Shown: positions 1 through 9,397, counted from the first letter of the stretch. The stretch: DNA of 64,000 bases from Oceanimonas aquatica (GCF_030732065.1 NZ_JAVBHX010000002.1:245904-309903); one strand, 5' to 3'. Notes: a model not told the origin generated them from the letters alone. Program-made: numbers and translations.

Positions 1-7
1 CGAAAAC

Positions 8-83
8 TGGTGGACGCTACTGGGATCGAACCAGTGACCCCCTCCTTGTAAGGGAGGTGCTCTCCCGGCTGAGCTAAGCGTCC
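8..83 (-). tRNA. tRNA-Val (anticodon UAC)
   Basis: This is a 76-nt cloverleaf read on the minus strand, with encoded CCA end, an acceptor stem beginning GGACGCT, and anticodon TAC between CTT and AAG. It is the first copy of the GGACGC-type Val tRNA. The same gene recurs 287 and 574 bp further on. Confidence 0.96.
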
Positions 84-89
84 GGAATC

Positions 90-165
90 TGGTGGGTCGT
101 GCAGGATTCGAACCTGCGACCAATTGATTAAAAGTCAACTGCTCTACCAACTGAGCTAACGACCC
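90..165 (-). tRNA. tRNA-Lys (anticodon UUU)
   Basis: This is a 76-nt minus-strand tRNA with acceptor stem GGGTCGT/ACGACCC, encoded CCA, and anticodon TTT in the loop CTTTTAA. It lies six bases from the preceding Val gene. It corresponds to the lysT-type genes that follow cpoB in E. coli. Confidence 0.97.
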
Positions 166-187
166 GAATTGTAATCCACTTCAAAAG

Positions 188-263
188 TGGTGGGTGATAC
201 TGGGCTCGAACCAGTGACCCCCTCCTTGTAAGGGAGGTGCTCTCCCAGCTGAGCTAATCACCC
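188..263 (-). tRNA. tRNA-Val (anticodon UAC), second type
   Basis: This 76-nt minus-strand tRNA has the same anticodon arm (TAC) as the other Val genes but a different acceptor stem (GGGTGAT/ATCACCC). CCA is encoded. It is the Val type closest to E. coli valT. Confidence 0.96.
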
Positions 264-294
264 TGGGCTGTACTTTTAGCAAAAGCACGAAAAC

Positions 295-370
295 TGGTGG
301 ACGCTACTGGGATCGAACCAGTGACCCCCTCCTTGTAAGGGAGGTGCTCTCCCGGCTGAGCTAAGCGTCC
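295..370 (-). tRNA. tRNA-Val (anticodon UAC)
   Basis: This is the second copy of the GGACGC-type Val tRNA, identical over its 76 nt to the copy 287 bp away, with encoded CCA and anticodon TAC. Confidence 0.96.
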
Positions 371-376
371 GGAATC

Positions 377-452
377 TGGTGGGTCGTGCAGGATTCGAAC
401 CTGCGACCAATTGATTAAAAGTCAACTGCTCTACCAACTGAGCTAACGACCC
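377..452 (-). tRNA. tRNA-Lys (anticodon UUU)
   Basis: This is the second Lys copy, 76 nt, identical to the one 287 bp away, with anticodon TTT and encoded CCA. Confidence 0.97.
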
Positions 453-474
453 GAATTGTAATCCACTTCAAAAG

Positions 475-550
475 TGGTGGGTGATACTGGGCTCGAACCA
501 GTGACCCCCTCCTTGTAAGGGAGGTGCTCTCCCAGCTGAGCTAATCACCC
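475..550 (-). tRNA. tRNA-Val (anticodon UAC), second type
   Basis: This is the second copy of the GGGTGAT-type Val tRNA, 76 nt, identical to the copy 287 bp away. Confidence 0.96.
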
Positions 551-581
551 TGGGCTGCACTTTTAGCAAAAGTGCGAAAAC

Positions 582-657
582 TGGTGGACGCTACTGGGAT
601 CGAACCAGTGACCCCCTCCTTGTAAGGGAGGTGCTCTCCCGGCTGAGCTAAGCGTCC
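582..657 (-). tRNA. tRNA-Val (anticodon UAC)
   Basis: This is the third copy of the GGACGC-type Val tRNA, 76 nt, anticodon TAC, CCA encoded. Confidence 0.96.
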
Positions 658-663
658 GGATTC

Positions 664-739
664 TGGTGGGTCGTGCAGGATTCGAACCTGCGACCAATTG
701 ATTAAAAGTCAACTGCTCTACCAACTGAGCTAACGACCC
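664..739 (-). tRNA. tRNA-Lys (anticodon UUU)
   Basis: This is the third Lys copy and the promoter-proximal gene of the array, 76 nt, anticodon TTT. It starts about 40 bases after the -10 element of the promoter at 780-807. Confidence 0.97.
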
Positions 740-779
740 GGCTTGGTGGGTGACTGCTGCCCCCTGCCAACGGCGGCCT

Positions 780-807
780 ATAATACGGATTTAATTGTGT
801 GACGCAA
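780..807 (-). promoter_or_regulatory. Promoter of the tRNA array
   Basis: On the minus strand a -35-like TTGCGT (802-807) is followed after 16 nt by TATTAT (780-785) and then a GC-rich discriminator (GGCCGCCG). A GC-rich discriminator is typical of stringently controlled stable-RNA promoters. It lies between cpoB and the first tRNA-Lys. Confidence 0.6.
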
Positions 808-879
808 CAGCTAAATTGTCATTTTATTTTGTTTGCTCAAGGATCAAGCGACTCTCACAAAATTCCGCCAATCCGCCGT

Positions 880-1629
880 TTATTTCATCGCATCCAGGTT
901 TTCCCGAGCCAGCCGGGCGGCACCGCTGCCCCCGTATTCGCTCAGTACCTGCTCAAAATGCTGCCGGGCCTGACCATTATCCTGTTGCTCCCGGGCAATC
1001 AGCCCCAGCTTCAGCAGCGAATCGGCACGCTTGTTGGACTTGGGATAGGCTTCCACCACCCGGGCAAACTGCGCCTTGGACTGGTCAAAGCGTTTCTGGG
1101 CATAGAGCAGCTGTCCCAGCCAGTAGTGGGCATTGGGCACATAGGTGGACTGGGGATACTGGGTAATAAAGCGGGCAAAGGCCGGAATGGCGGCGTTGTA
1201 GTCTTTCTCCTGGAGCACCAGATTCACCGCCCGGTCGTAGGTGGCCTGCTCGTCGCCGGCAGGCTCGGCGGCAGCCGGACGGGCCGGCTCGGGCTCACTG
1301 CGACCGGCCGCTGTCTCCGCTGCCTTTGCCGGCGCCGGGGCCGCTTCCTGCTGGGCGGACAGTATCGAGCGCTGACGCTCTATCACCTGCTCCAGCCGGT
1401 AGCTCTGCTCTTCCAGCAAGCCGCGCAATTCACTCAGCTCCTGCTGCATGGCATTAAGCTGGCGTTGTTGATCGATCTGCGCCTGGCTGCGGGCGCTGAA
1501 GCCCCGCTCCAGCTCGGCCAGGCGCTCGTTGACGGAGCCGCTGCCACCCACGCTGACCACCGGGGCCTGAGCCCAGCTGGCGGTGGATAAAACAGCGGCC
1601 ATCGAAATGGCCGCGAATTTAATCATCAT
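880..1629 (-). CDS. cpoB: Cell division coordinator CpoB (YbgF)
   Basis: The 249-aa protein has an N-terminal signal peptide ending near AWA-QA (residue 20), then a heptad-rich coiled coil (about 30-90) that in this family forms the trimer contacting TolA. An alanine/proline linker follows, and then TPR-type repeats (about 130-249) with the YDRAVNLVLQEKDY and Y-x-L-G patterns. CpoB coordinates peptidoglycan synthesis with Tol-Pal outer-membrane constriction in the periplasm. It is the last gene of the tol-pal operon, 16 bp after pal. An AAGGA sequence lies rather far (13 nt) upstream of the ATG, so translation may partly depend on coupling with pal. Confidence 0.93.
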   Translation of the reverse strand: MMIKFAAISMAAVLSTASWAQAPVVSVGGSGSVNERLAELERGFSARSQAQIDQQRQLNAMQQELSELRGLLEEQSYRLEQVIERQRSILSAQQEAAPAPAKAAETAAGRSEPEPARPAAAEPAGDEQATYDRAVNLVLQEKDYNAAIPAFARFITQYPQSTYVPNAHYWLGQLLYAQKRFDQSKAQFARVVEAYPKSNKRADSLLKLGLIAREQQDNGQARQHFEQVLSEYGGSGAARLARENLDAMK

Positions 1630-1645
1630 GTAACCGAATCAGTCC

Positions 1646-2173
1646 TTAGTAAACCAGTACCGCGCGGCGGTTCTTGGCAAAACCGGCTTCGCTGCGTGAG
1701 GTATCAATCGGCTTTTCTTCACCGTAGCTGACGATGGCCAGCTGAGCACCGCTTACACCCAGGCTCTGCAGGTAGCTGGTCACGGCCTTGGCACGACGCT
1801 CGCCCAGGGCGATGTTGTACTCGGGGGTACCGCGCTCATCGGCGTGGCCTTCCACCAGAATGCTGACATTGGGGTTGGAACGCAGGAAGCTGGCATGGGC
1901 TTCCAGCACCTGGGCATAGTGGCCGGTCACTTCGTCCTGGTCGAACTCGAAGTAAATCACGTTTTCACGACGCAGGGCTTCGTATTGCTGACGCATCTGC
2001 TCTTCGGCGGACAGGGCGCCTCCGGTCTGAACACCACCAGTCTGAACGCCACCGTCCTGGTAGCTGCCGTCGGTTCCGGTCATGGCATCGGAATCGCTGG
2101 TCGAGCTACATGCAGCCAGGGTCAACATGGGAAGTGCTACCGCCAGACTCTGAAGCAGTTTTTTCATTTGCAT
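1646..2173 (-). CDS. pal: Peptidoglycan-associated lipoprotein Pal
   Basis: The 175-aa protein carries a lipoprotein signal with lipobox LTLAAC (lipidated Cys22), a Gly/Thr/Gln-rich linker, and a C-terminal OmpA-like peptidoglycan-binding domain (about 70-175). That domain contains the VEGHADERGTPEYN and LGERRA motifs. Pal anchors the outer membrane to the wall and binds TolB. The start ATG at 2173 has AAGGA seven bases upstream, so it is preferred over the ATG two codons later. The length matches E. coli Pal (173 aa). Confidence 0.96.
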   Translation of the reverse strand: MQMKKLLQSLAVALPMLTLAACSSTSDSDAMTGTDGSYQDGGVQTGGVQTGGALSAEEQMRQQYEALRRENVIYFEFDQDEVTGHYAQVLEAHASFLRSNPNVSILVEGHADERGTPEYNIALGERRAKAVTSYLQSLGVSGAQLAIVSYGEEKPIDTSRSEAGFAKNRRAVLVY

Positions 2174-2198
2174 GATTTTTCCTTAGAAAAAGCAATTT

Positions 2199-3500
2199 CT
2201 AGTTTAGAAACGGTGACCACGCCGGTGAGCGGACATCGCCGCTGCGCGCCGGCAGTCTGGCCTTGAATCGACCATCCATCGATACCAATGACAGCACCTG
2301 ACGGCCCTGATAGGTGGTACTGTAGATGATCATGGTGCCGTTGGGCGCCGGGCTCGGGGACTCATCCAGCCGTGTTTCAGTCAACACCTGCAGATAGCCG
2401 CCGTCCAGCTCCTGTCGGGCAATCCGGTATTGCCCCTGGGAACGGCTGACCAGCACCATGTTCTGACCGTCTGCCGTGACCCGGGGGCCCAGATTCATGT
2501 CTCCCTCAAAGGTCACGCGGCGGGCATTGCCGCTGCCCGGCTCGGTTTGGTAGACCTGTGGCCGCCCGCCCCGCTCGGAGACAAAATAAATACTTTTTCC
2601 GTCCGCCGACCAGGTCGGCTCGGTATCGATTGTGCGGTTATTGGTCACCCGGGTCAACTGGCGGCTGGCCAGATTGAGTACGTATACTTCGGGCTGACCG
2701 TCCCGGGACAACACCAGTGCCAGCCGGCTGCCGTCGGGCGACCAGGCGGGTGCGCCATTGATGCCCGGCTGGGAGCTCACCACCTGGCGCTGCTGGCTGT
2801 AAATGTCCTGTACCACTATCTCGGCCTTCTTGTTTTCAAAGGACACATAAGCCAGCTTGCGGCCATCCGGCGACCAGGACGGCGACATCAACGGCTCCCG
2901 GGAGCGCAGCAGCACCTGCTCGTTAAAACCGTCGTAGTCGGCGATCATCAGCTGATACGGATACTGGGTGCCATGCTGCACAGTCACGTAGGCGATGCGG
3001 GTAAGAAAGGCGCCCTTGATGCCAGTGAGCTTTTCAAACACGATATCGGCAATGCGGTGAGCATACTGGCGCAACTGGGCCGCGGGCACGGTGGCACTGC
3101 GGCTTTCAAGCAGTTTGGGACCGTTGCCGCCGAGCACGTCGGCCAGCTCAAAGCTGATGCGGTACTGGTTGTTGCCCGCCGGGGCAATGCTGCCCACCAC
3201 CACGGCTTCCGCCTGACGGGAACGCCACAGCATGGGGTCGAGCTGGTCGGCCCGGGAGACACGCTGGGGCAGGTTGTTGCGCTCCAGCGGGCGGAACATG
3301 CCGCTGTTGCGCAGGTCATTGCCGATCACTTCCGACAGTTCCTGAGGCGCAGCACCACCGCCGGTCCATTCAAAGGGCACCACCGCCACCGGCCGGGCAC
3401 TGTCTATGCCGCCGGTGATCACGATATCCAGCGCCGCCTGGGCCCGTCCTGCCAGCATCAGCAGTGGCAGCCATAACCACAACCATCGTTTTGTCATCAT
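2199..3500 (-). CDS. tolB: Tol-Pal system translocation protein TolB
   Basis: This periplasmic protein of about 433 aa has a Sec signal (hydrophobic [13 protein letters not shown], cleavage near AQA-A). An N-terminal TolB_N domain follows, which binds TolA or TolC-terminal partners. The C-terminal beta-propeller shows the repeated SWSPDG/AWSPDG/TWSADG motifs. The ATG at 3500 overlaps the tolA stop by one base (TGATG), and a GAGG sits 5 nt upstream; a second ATG follows directly. Translational coupling with tolA is therefore likely. Confidence 0.95.
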   Translation of the reverse strand: MMTKRWLWLWLPLLMLAGRAQAALDIVITGGIDSARPVAVVPFEWTGGGAAPQELSEVIGNDLRNSGMFRPLERNNLPQRVSRADQLDPMLWRSRQAEAVVVGSIAPAGNNQYRISFELADVLGGNGPKLLESRSATVPAAQLRQYAHRIADIVFEKLTGIKGAFLTRIAYVTVQHGTQYPYQLMIADYDGFNEQVLLRSREPLMSPSWSPDGRKLAYVSFENKKAEIVVQDIYSQQRQVVSSQPGINGAPAWSPDGSRLALVLSRDGQPEVYVLNLASRQLTRVTNNRTIDTEPTWSADGKSIYFVSERGGRPQVYQTEPGSGNARRVTFEGDMNLGPRVTADGQNMVLVSRSQGQYRIARQELDGGYLQVLTETRLDESPSPAPNGTMIIYSTTYQGRQVLSLVSMDGRFKARLPARSGDVRSPAWSPFLN

Positions 3501-4564
3501 CAAAGCCTCGGTATCAGGGTTAAATTCAGATTTTGCAGCTGTTTGTTCACGGCCGGATCCTTGGGCATGGGCAGGGTACCGGTCTTGCGAATGGCAAGCG
3601 TTGCCGAGCGGCAGACCTCTGCATCGCCCTGCCCCTGCCCTATGGTCAGAATAAGACCATCGGACGCCACCCGCACATTAATACGGCACTGCTTGCCCAC
3701 CATGGTCGGCGCCACCAGCCAGTTGCGCTGAATGGCCGCAATGATCATGCCGGTGTAACGATCCACTTCCGCCGCCGAGGCGGCCGACGAAGAGCCCCCC
3801 GCCGAGCCGCCCATCAGCGCCTCCAGATCCTTCAGCGCCTGCTCGGCTTCCGCCTTTTTCTTTGCTTCTGCCGCCTTGCGGGCTGCTTCGGCCTCGGCTT
3901 TCTTTTTGGCCTCGGCGGCCTTGCGTTGCTGCTCGGCTTCGGCTTTTTTCTTCGCTTCCGCAGCCTTGCGCGCCGCTTCGGCTTCCGCCTGTTTCTTCGC
4001 TTCGGCCGCCTTGCGGGCCGCTTCGGCCTCCGCCTGTTTCTTGGCTTCCGCCGCCTTGCGTGCCGCTTCGGCCTCCGCCTGTTTCCTGGCTTCCGCCGCC
4101 TTGCGGGCCGCTTCGGCTTCCGCCTGTTTCTTCGCTTCGGCTGCCTTGCGGGCTTCTTCGGCCTTGCGTTGCTGCTCCAGTATCTGCTGGCGTTCCGCTT
4201 CGGCTTTGGCCTTTTGCTCGGCAACGGCTTTCTGCTGCTCCGCCTGGCGGGCCGCCTCGTCCGCTGCCGCTTTTTCTGCGGCCTTGCGCTCGGCTTCTTC
4301 GGCGGCCTTTTGTTCGGCATCGGCTTTCGCCTGGGCGGCGGCCTGCTCGGCATCCCGCTGGGCCTGCATCTCGGCCAGGCGCTCGGCCTGGGCCGCCACC
4401 ATGCCGTCGTCTATCATGGTGGCTTCAATAATGGAGGCCGCCTGGGTGGGTCGCTTGGGGGTAGTGAAATTCACCCCCACCAGGAACAACACGCCAATCA
4501 GCAGGTGCAGCCCCAGGGAGATCACCAGCGCCTTGCGAATACTGCCGTCTTCGTTTCTGAACAC
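3500..4564 (-). CDS. tolA: Energy-transducing inner-membrane protein TolA
   Basis: The 354-aa protein has a single N-terminal transmembrane segment with the S-L-G-L-H-L-L interaction motif (about 13-33). A long Ala/Lys/Glu-rich helical domain II (about 65-255) is built of near-identical 13-residue units of the type [13 protein letters not shown]. The C-terminal domain III (about 265-354) contacts TolB/Pal and is the site bound by some phages and colicins. The repeat region is also repetitive at DNA level, so it may vary in length between strains. It lies 3 bp after tolR. Confidence 0.95.
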   Translation of the reverse strand: MFRNEDGSIRKALVISLGLHLLIGVLFLVGVNFTTPKRPTQAASIIEATMIDDGMVAAQAERLAEMQAQRDAEQAAAQAKADAEQKAAEEAERKAAEKAAADEAARQAEQQKAVAEQKAKAEAERQQILEQQRKAEEARKAAEAKKQAEAEAARKAAEARKQAEAEAARKAAEAKKQAEAEAARKAAEAKKQAEAEAARKAAEAKKKAEAEQQRKAAEAKKKAEAEAARKAAEAKKKAEAEQALKDLEALMGGSAGGSSSAASAAEVDRYTGMIIAAIQRNWLVAPTMVGKQCRINVRVASDGLILTIGQGQGDAEVCRSATLAIRKTGTLPMPKDPAVNKQLQNLNLTLIPRL

Positions 4565-4567
4565 GCC

Positions 4568-4993
4568 TTACTGCTCCGGTTGGGTCATCAGGCCCACACT
4601 GGGCACCCCGGCCGCCTTGAGCGTGGCCATTAACTGAATAACCGCGTCATAGCGCACATTGGCATCCCCCTGCACCACCACGGGCGCCTTGGGATTGGAG
4701 GCCAGCTTCTGCTGTACCATCTCGGCCAGGGCCAGCAGATCCACCGCCTCGTCCCGGCTTTCGCCCACGTCCAGGAAATAGCGGCCTTCGGCATCCACCG
4801 AGGCCACCAGGGGCGTCTCGCTGTCTTCCGGCAGCAGCTCGGCTTCTGCCTGGGGCAGATCCACCTTGACCCCCTGGGTAATCACCGGCGCCGTGGCCAT
4901 AAAGATGATCAGCAGCACCAGCATGACGTCGATATAAGGCACCACGTTGATTTCGGCCACGCGTTTGCGCCGCTTGCGCTGATAGCTCTGCAT
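4568..4993 (-). CDS. tolR: Proton-motive-force-linked protein TolR (ExbD family)
   Basis: The 141-aa protein has one transmembrane helix (about 18-38) that contains Asp22, in YIDVMLVLL. This is the conserved proton-path residue equivalent to E. coli TolR Asp23. A periplasmic ExbD/TolR domain follows. The start ATG overlaps the tolQ TAA (TAATG), which implies translational coupling. Confidence 0.95.
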   Translation of the reverse strand: MQSYQRKRRKRVAEINVVPYIDVMLVLLIIFMATAPVITQGVKVDLPQAEAELLPEDSETPLVASVDAEGRYFLDVGESRDEAVDLLALAEMVQQKLASNPKAPVVVQGDANVRYDAVIQLMATLKAAGVPSVGLMTQPEQ

Positions 4994-5673
4994 TACTGGT
5001 TACCCGTGGTCACTTGCCGGTTGAGAATGGTGGAAAACTCGTCCATGAAGTTGGCCAGGTGGTTTTCCAGCCGCTCAACCTGATAGCTGAAACGGTTATA
5101 GGCAATTACCGCCGGAATGGCGGCAAACAGACCCATGGCGGTGGCGATCAGCGCCTCGGCGATGCCCGGCGCCACCATGGCCAGGGTCGCCTGCTTGATT
5201 TCCGACAGGGCGATAAAGGCGTTCATGATGCCCCAGACGGTACCGAACAGACCGATATAGGGACTGATGGAGCCGATGGTGGCCAGCACCGACAGGTTGG
5301 TTTCCAGCCGGTCGACTTCCCGGGACAGGGCTACGCGCATGGTGCGGTAGGTGCCTTCGAGCATGGTTTCCTGGGGCCGGCCCTGCTTTTGCAGGCGCAC
5401 AAATTCGCGAAAGCCGGCATGAAAAATCTGCTCCATGCCCGCCAGGCTGTCGCGGCGGGCGTTGGACTCGTGGTAGAGGCGGCTGAGATCGGCGCCGGAC
5501 CAGAACTTGTCTTCAAACTTTTCGGCGTCGGCCCGAGCGGAGGTGAGCACCCGGCGGCGGTTGATGATCAGCGCCCAGCTCAGCACCGACATGCCCACCA
5601 GCCCCAGCATCACCAGTTTGACCAGCAGACTGGCCTGCAGAAAAAGACCTATAAACGAGATTTCAGCGTGCAC
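4993..5673 (-). CDS. tolQ: Motor subunit TolQ (ExbB/MotA family)
   Basis: The 226-aa protein has three predicted membrane helices: about residues 15-37, and two in the conserved [14 protein letters not shown] and GLFAAIPAV blocks. It forms the proton channel stator with TolR. The start is GTG at 5673, with GGAG nine bases upstream. This start lies inside the 3' end of ybgC (11-bp overlap), and the N-terminus aligns well with E. coli TolQ around [11 protein letters not shown]. Confidence 0.95.
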   Translation of the reverse strand: MHAEISFIGLFLQASLLVKLVMLGLVGMSVLSWALIINRRRVLTSARADAEKFEDKFWSGADLSRLYHESNARRDSLAGMEQIFHAGFREFVRLQKQGRPQETMLEGTYRTMRVALSREVDRLETNLSVLATIGSISPYIGLFGTVWGIMNAFIALSEIKQATLAMVAPGIAEALIATAMGLFAAIPAVIAYNRFSYQVERLENHLANFMDEFSTILNRQVTTGNQ

Positions 5674-6073
5674 CCGACAATACTCCCATCAGTGGCTCAG
5701 GAATGGCAAAAGGCTTCATTCTGGCGATGTCGACACAGGCGATAACCACCTCGCCCCTCACCAGACAAAGGCCCGCATCATCCAGAATTTCCTGCTCAAA
5801 CACAATAGAGGCACGTTTGAGCATTTTCACCGTGACGGTGACCGTTAATGCATCATTGAAGCGGGCCGCCCGACGCAGGTCCATCTCGACCCGGCGCACC
5901 ACAAAGGCGATGCCGTCATTGAGCAGGCCATCCTGCTCAATGCCCAGATGCCGCAGCCACTCGGTGCGGGCCCGCTCCATGAATTTCAGATAGTTGGCGT
6001 TATAGACGATACCGCCGGCATCGGTATCTTCGTAGTAGATACGCACCGGCCAGTGAAACGGCGTTTGTGACAT
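5663..6073 (-). CDS. ybgC: Acyl-CoA thioesterase YbgC
   Basis: The 136-aa 4HBT-family hotdog thioesterase carries the signature [12 protein letters not shown], with catalytic Asp18 at the same position as in E. coli. It is the first gene of the tol-pal operon and overlaps tolQ by 11 bp, as in many gammaproteobacteria. It hydrolyses short- to long-chain acyl-CoA and has been linked to phospholipid metabolism. Confidence 0.95.
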   Translation of the reverse strand: MSQTPFHWPVRIYYEDTDAGGIVYNANYLKFMERARTEWLRHLGIEQDGLLNDGIAFVVRRVEMDLRRAARFNDALTVTVTVKMLKRASIVFEQEILDDAGLCLVRGEVVIACVDIARMKPFAIPEPLMGVLSGAR

Positions 6074-6108
6074 GCAAATCCCGGGAATCCGGCCAAAAGG
6101 ATGGAATT

Positions 6109-6114
6109 ACTATA
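6109..6114 (-). promoter_or_regulatory. Possible -10 element of the ybgC-tol-pal operon
   Basis: TATAGT on the minus strand lies 35 bp upstream of ybgC. The -35 at 17-bp spacing (TTCTTT) is poor, so this is only a candidate. The rest of the ruvB-ybgC gap (6115-6307) has a 7-bp hairpin at 6263-6279 without a T-run and no convincing gene. Confidence 0.3.
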
Positions 6115-6307
6115 CCCAAGTCGACGCCGTGAAAGAAGAAGGCCGCGTCAGAGCACGACATTGGCTGACCCGGACAGGGCTGTGAGGGAAGAGGTGGAGC
6201 GCAGGTCTTGTCCCTGAAGAGGGGCTGCCAGCCTGCATCAGCGCCGCCAGGCGCTCAAGACATTGCCGCTGCGCGGCAAATTGCGGACAGGCTGCCCGCG
6301 CTCCAGG

Positions 6308-7315
6308 TCAAGCCTCGGGGAGATCAAAACCGAAGTGCAGGTAGGCACGCGGAGTGGCCATGCGACCGCGGGGAGTGCGCTGCAAAAAGCCCTGCTGAAT
6401 AAGGTAGGGCTCGATCACATCCTCGATGGTTTCCTTTTCTTCGCCGATGGCCGCCGCCAGGTTGTCGAGGCCCACCGGGCCGCCCATGAACTTGTCGAGC
6501 ACCGCCATCAGCAGCTTGCGGTCCATGTAGTCAAAGCCCTGCTTGTCGACGTCCAGCATGTCCAGGGCCTGCGCCGCAATGGCGGCGTCGATGGCACCAC
6601 TGCCCTTGACCTCGGCAAAGTCACGCACCCGTCGCAACAGCCGGTTGGCAATACGCGGTGTGCCCCGGGCCCGGCGGGCCATTTCCAGGGCGCCGTCGTC
6701 ATCGATGTCCAGACCCAGCTTGCCGGCACTGCGGCTGATGATATGGGCCAGATCCCCAACCTGATAGAACTCCAGCCGCTGCACGATACCAAAGCGATCC
6801 CGCAATGGTGAGGTCAGCGAGCCGGCCCTGGTGGTGGCCCCCACCAGGGTAAAGGGCGGCAATTCCAGCTTGATGGAACGAGCGGCAGGGCCTTCACCGA
6901 TCATGATATCGAGCTGATAATCTTCCATCGCCGGGTAGAGAATTTCTTCCACCACCGGACTCAGGCGGTGAATTTCATCGATAAAGAGCACATCGCCCGG
7001 CTCCAGATTAGTGAGCATGGCCGCCAGATCGCCGGCCTTTTCCAGCACCGGCCCCGAGGTAGTCTTGATGCTCACGCCCATTTCATTGGCAACAATGTTG
7101 GCCAGGGTGGTTTTGCCCAGCCCCGGCGGCCCGAAGATCAGCAAGTGATCCAGGGCTTCTTCCCGCCGCCGCGCCGCCTCGATAAAAATTTCCATCTGGC
7201 CGCGCACATGATCCTGGCCGCGGTAATCCGCCAGCGCTCGCGGGCGAATGGCCCGGTCGATGGCTTCTTCTTCCTGCCGGGGGGCCGGGTTAATAAAACG
7301 ATCCGCTTCTATCAT
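6308..7315 (-). CDS. ruvB: Holliday junction branch-migration helicase RuvB
   Basis: The 335-aa AAA+ ATPase shows Walker [10 protein letters not shown] (62-70), Walker B DEIH, sensor 1 GATTRAG, the arginine finger region and a winged-helix C-terminus ending in LHFGFD. It forms the hexameric motor that works with the RuvA tetramer in recombination repair. It follows ruvA by three bases, and its length matches E. coli RuvB (336 aa). Confidence 0.97.
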   Translation of the reverse strand: MIEADRFINPAPRQEEEAIDRAIRPRALADYRGQDHVRGQMEIFIEAARRREEALDHLLIFGPPGLGKTTLANIVANEMGVSIKTTSGPVLEKAGDLAAMLTNLEPGDVLFIDEIHRLSPVVEEILYPAMEDYQLDIMIGEGPAARSIKLELPPFTLVGATTRAGSLTSPLRDRFGIVQRLEFYQVGDLAHIISRSAGKLGLDIDDDGALEMARRARGTPRIANRLLRRVRDFAEVKGSGAIDAAIAAQALDMLDVDKQGFDYMDRKLLMAVLDKFMGGPVGLDNLAAAIGEEKETIEDVIEPYLIQQGFLQRTPRGRMATPRAYLHFGFDLPEA

Positions 7316-7318
7316 GGC

Positions 7319-7921
7319 TTATCCCATGCTTTTGAGGGCTTCGCGGATCAGCTGCTCCGCGTCCATGCCGGGCTTGGCGATTTTCTTCATCAGTTGCTCG
7401 GCCTGACCGGCCTTGTAACCCAGCGCCTGCAGTGCGGCCAGGGCCTCGTCTTTGGCACCCTCTCCTCCCGCCGCCATGGCTGACTCGGGAGCCGGATTAA
7501 ACAGATCGTAGCCGCCAAAGCCCTTGAGCCGGTCACGCATTTCCACCACCAGCCGCTCGGCGGTTTTCTTGCCCACGCCCGGCAGCTTGACCAGGGCGGT
7601 GATTTCGCCCTGCTCGACATTATGAATAAACTGATCGGCGGTCATGCCCGAGAGAATGGCCAGCGCCAGCTTGGGGCCCACACCGTTGGTCTTGATCAGT
7701 TCCCGAAACAACGCCCGCTCGGTTTTGGTGTTAAAGCCAAACAGCAGCTGGGCGTCTTCCCGCACTACAAAGTGGGTCAATACGGTGGCCGCCTGGCCCA
7801 CATTGGGCAGCTCGTAAAAGCAACTCATGGGCAGGGTGACTTCATAGCCGACGCCATTCACATCCAGCAGGATCTCCGGGGGCTGCTTTTCAACGATAAT
7901 ACCTTTTAACCGACCAATCAC
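7319..7921 (-). CDS. ruvA: Holliday junction DNA-binding protein RuvA
   Basis: The 200-aa protein has an N-terminal OB fold (MIGRLKG...), two helix-hairpin-helix motifs ([11 protein letters not shown] and [13 protein letters not shown]), and the C-terminal mobile domain that contacts RuvB. The start is GTG at 7921, with GGAG seven bases upstream. A LexA-type site precedes it at 7971-7986. Confidence 0.97.
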   Translation of the reverse strand: MIGRLKGIIVEKQPPEILLDVNGVGYEVTLPMSCFYELPNVGQAATVLTHFVVREDAQLLFGFNTKTERALFRELIKTNGVGPKLALAILSGMTADQFIHNVEQGEITALVKLPGVGKKTAERLVVEMRDRLKGFGGYDLFNPAPESAMAAGGEGAKDEALAALQALGYKAGQAEQLMKKIAKPGMDAEQLIREALKSMG

Positions 7922-7970
7922 TGAGGCTCTCCGCTAACCCGAACAAAACTGGGCCAAGAATAATAAATAA

Positions 7971-7986
7971 CTGGATAAATATCCAT
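7971..7986 (-). promoter_or_regulatory. Probable LexA (SOS) box of ruvAB
   Basis: CTGGATAAATATCCAT matches the CTG-N10-CAG SOS consensus with one deviation in the terminal triplet. It resembles the known E. coli ruvA operator in core and position. It lies 50-65 bp upstream of the ruvA GTG, in the ruvC-ruvA gap. Confidence 0.65.
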
Positions 7987-7995
7987 GTACTTGCG

Positions 7996-8517
7996 TCAGC
8001 GCATGCGCCCGCGCACGGTGCCGCGCACCTGACCGGCCATGCTGATCAGGCTCTGACGGGTATGGCCGTGACACAGGGCCACCGCCAGGGCGTCGGCGGC
8101 GTCGGCCTGGGGGGTGCCCGGCAGACTCAGCAGTTTTACCACCATGTGCTGAACCTGACTTTTGTCGGCTCCCCCCTGCCCCACCACCGCCTGTTTGATC
8201 TGACGGGCGGAGTACTCCGCCACTTCCAGCCCGGCATTGGCGGCGGCCACAATGGCCGCGCCCCGGGCCTGACCAAGCTTCAGCGCCGAGTCGGGATTGC
8301 GGGCCATAAACACCTGTTCAATGGCGAACAGGTCCGGGCGAAACTGCAGCACGATTTCGCTGACCCCGTCGTAAATTTTCTTGAGCCGAGGCGCCAGTGC
8401 ATCATCGGTCATGCGAATGCAGCCGGAGCCCAGGTACTCCATTTTATTGCCGGTCTGGCGCACCACCCCATAACCGGTGATGCGCGAGCCGGGATCGATA
8501 CCGAGAATAATGGACAT
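7996..8517 (-). CDS. ruvC: Crossover junction endodeoxyribonuclease RuvC
   Basis: The 173-aa protein carries the RuvC/RNase-H fold acidic residues: Asp8 in GIDPGS, Glu in FAIEQVF, and the C-terminal pair in [12 protein letters not shown]. It resolves Holliday junctions held by RuvAB. No good Shine-Dalgarno is visible: a palindromic repeat element (8530-8631) ends 12 bp before the ATG and occupies nearly the whole yebC-ruvC gap. Confidence 0.96.
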   Translation of the reverse strand: MSIILGIDPGSRITGYGVVRQTGNKMEYLGSGCIRMTDDALAPRLKKIYDGVSEIVLQFRPDLFAIEQVFMARNPDSALKLGQARGAAIVAAANAGLEVAEYSARQIKQAVVGQGGADKSQVQHMVVKLLSLPGTPQADAADALAVALCHGHTRQSLISMAGQVRGTVRGRMR

Positions 8518-8529
8518 AAAGAATTAATG

Positions 8530-8631
8530 GTCACCCCCGCGACGGCGGGGGTCCAGGGAAAAGAGGCACGGCCCTTCAGGCAAGGCATCGCCTGCAGAGC
8601 CGCACTGGATCTCCGCCTGCGCGGAGATGAC
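8530..8631. repeat. Short palindromic-end repeat element, copy 1 (short class)
   Basis: The element is 102 bp. It starts GTCACCCCCGCGACGGCGGGGGTCCAG-like and ends with the inverted complement pattern CTGGAT...GCGGAGATGAC. Each end is itself a hairpin. It fills the space between yebC and ruvC. Confidence 0.75.
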
Positions 8632-8641
8632 AAACCGTTGT

Positions 8642-9382
8642 TTAAAGCTGTTCCGCCAGTTCGTCGGAGATGTCACCGTTATGGTAAACCTCCTGAACGT
8701 CGTCCAGATCTTCCAGCATGTCGACGAGGCGCAGCAGCTTGGGCGCGGTGTCTTCATCCAGTTCCGACTTGGTTGACGGAATCATGGTCACTTCGGCGTT
8801 AACGGCCTCGAGGCCGCTTTCATCCAGGGCGTCCTTCACCGTACCGAACTCGTCCCACTGGGTGTACACGTCGATGGAGTCGTCCTCGTTGACCACCACA
8901 TCGTCGGCCCCGGCTTCCAGCGCCGCGTCCATCACGGTTTCCTCGTCCGCCTCGGCGTAGGTGATCACGCCCTTTTTCTCGAACAGGTAAGCCACCGAGC
9001 CATCGGTGCCCAGGTTGCCGCCGCTCTTGGAAAAGGCATGGCGCACTTCCGACACGGTGCGGTTGCGGTTATCGGTCATGCATTCCACCATGACGGCGGT
9101 GCCGCCCGGACCATAGCCCTCGTAGACGATGGTTTCCAGCTGCTGGCCGTCGAGCTCGCCGGCGCCGCGCTTCACTGCCCGCTCGACGGTGTCCCGGGTC
9201 ATGTTGTTGGACAGCGCCTTGTCGATGGCGGCACGCAGCCGGGGATTGGAAGCCGCATCGGATCCGCCTTCACGGGCCGCCGTGGTCAGTTCACGGATCA
9301 GCTTGGTGAAGATCTTGCCGCGCTTGGCGTCCTGAGCCGCCTTGCGGTGCTTGATGTTGGCCCATTTACTGTGACCTGCCAT
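8642..9382 (-). CDS. yebC: YebC/TACO1-family translation or regulatory protein
   Basis: The 246-aa protein begins [23 protein letters not shown], the strongly conserved family N-terminus, and has the three-domain YebC length. Family members have been described as transcription factors and more recently as relieving ribosome stalling at proline-rich stretches. AAGGAG stands nine bases before the ATG. It lies between nudB and ruvC as in E. coli. Confidence 0.95.
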   Translation of the reverse strand: MAGHSKWANIKHRKAAQDAKRGKIFTKLIRELTTAAREGGSDAASNPRLRAAIDKALSNNMTRDTVERAVKRGAGELDGQQLETIVYEGYGPGGTAVMVECMTDNRNRTVSEVRHAFSKSGGNLGTDGSVAYLFEKKGVITYAEADEETVMDAALEAGADDVVVNEDDSIDVYTQWDEFGTVKDALDESGLEAVNAEVTMIPSTKSELDEDTAPKLLRLVDMLEDLDDVQEVYHNGDISDELAEQL

Positions 9383-9397
9383 AACGTCAGTCTCCTT

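Larger units (their letters stand above)
1..739 (-). repeat. Tandem tRNA cassette, 287-bp period (Val-Lys-Val units)
   Basis: Val genes of the GGACGC type start at 8, 295 and 582, so the period is exactly 287 bp. Genes and spacers both repeat nearly perfectly: spacers differ by single bases, such as tacttttagc against cacttttagc. The array is cut by the left edge of the window, so the full copy number is not visible. It looks like tandem amplification of one Lys-Val-Val unit. Confidence 0.93.

Noticed and set aside
1-739. CRISPR-like or phage-attachment repeat array
   Set aside because: The repeats are complete tRNA genes with conserved spacers; there is no integrase gene and no direct-repeat attachment pattern.
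3832-4353. Arg/Pro-rich open frames within tolA
   Set aside because: They are alternate frames of the Ala/Lys repeat region of TolA; their composition is a by-product of the repeats.
6263-6279. Terminator after ruvB
   Set aside because: The 7-bp hairpin has a 3-nt loop but no T-run in the transcribed direction.
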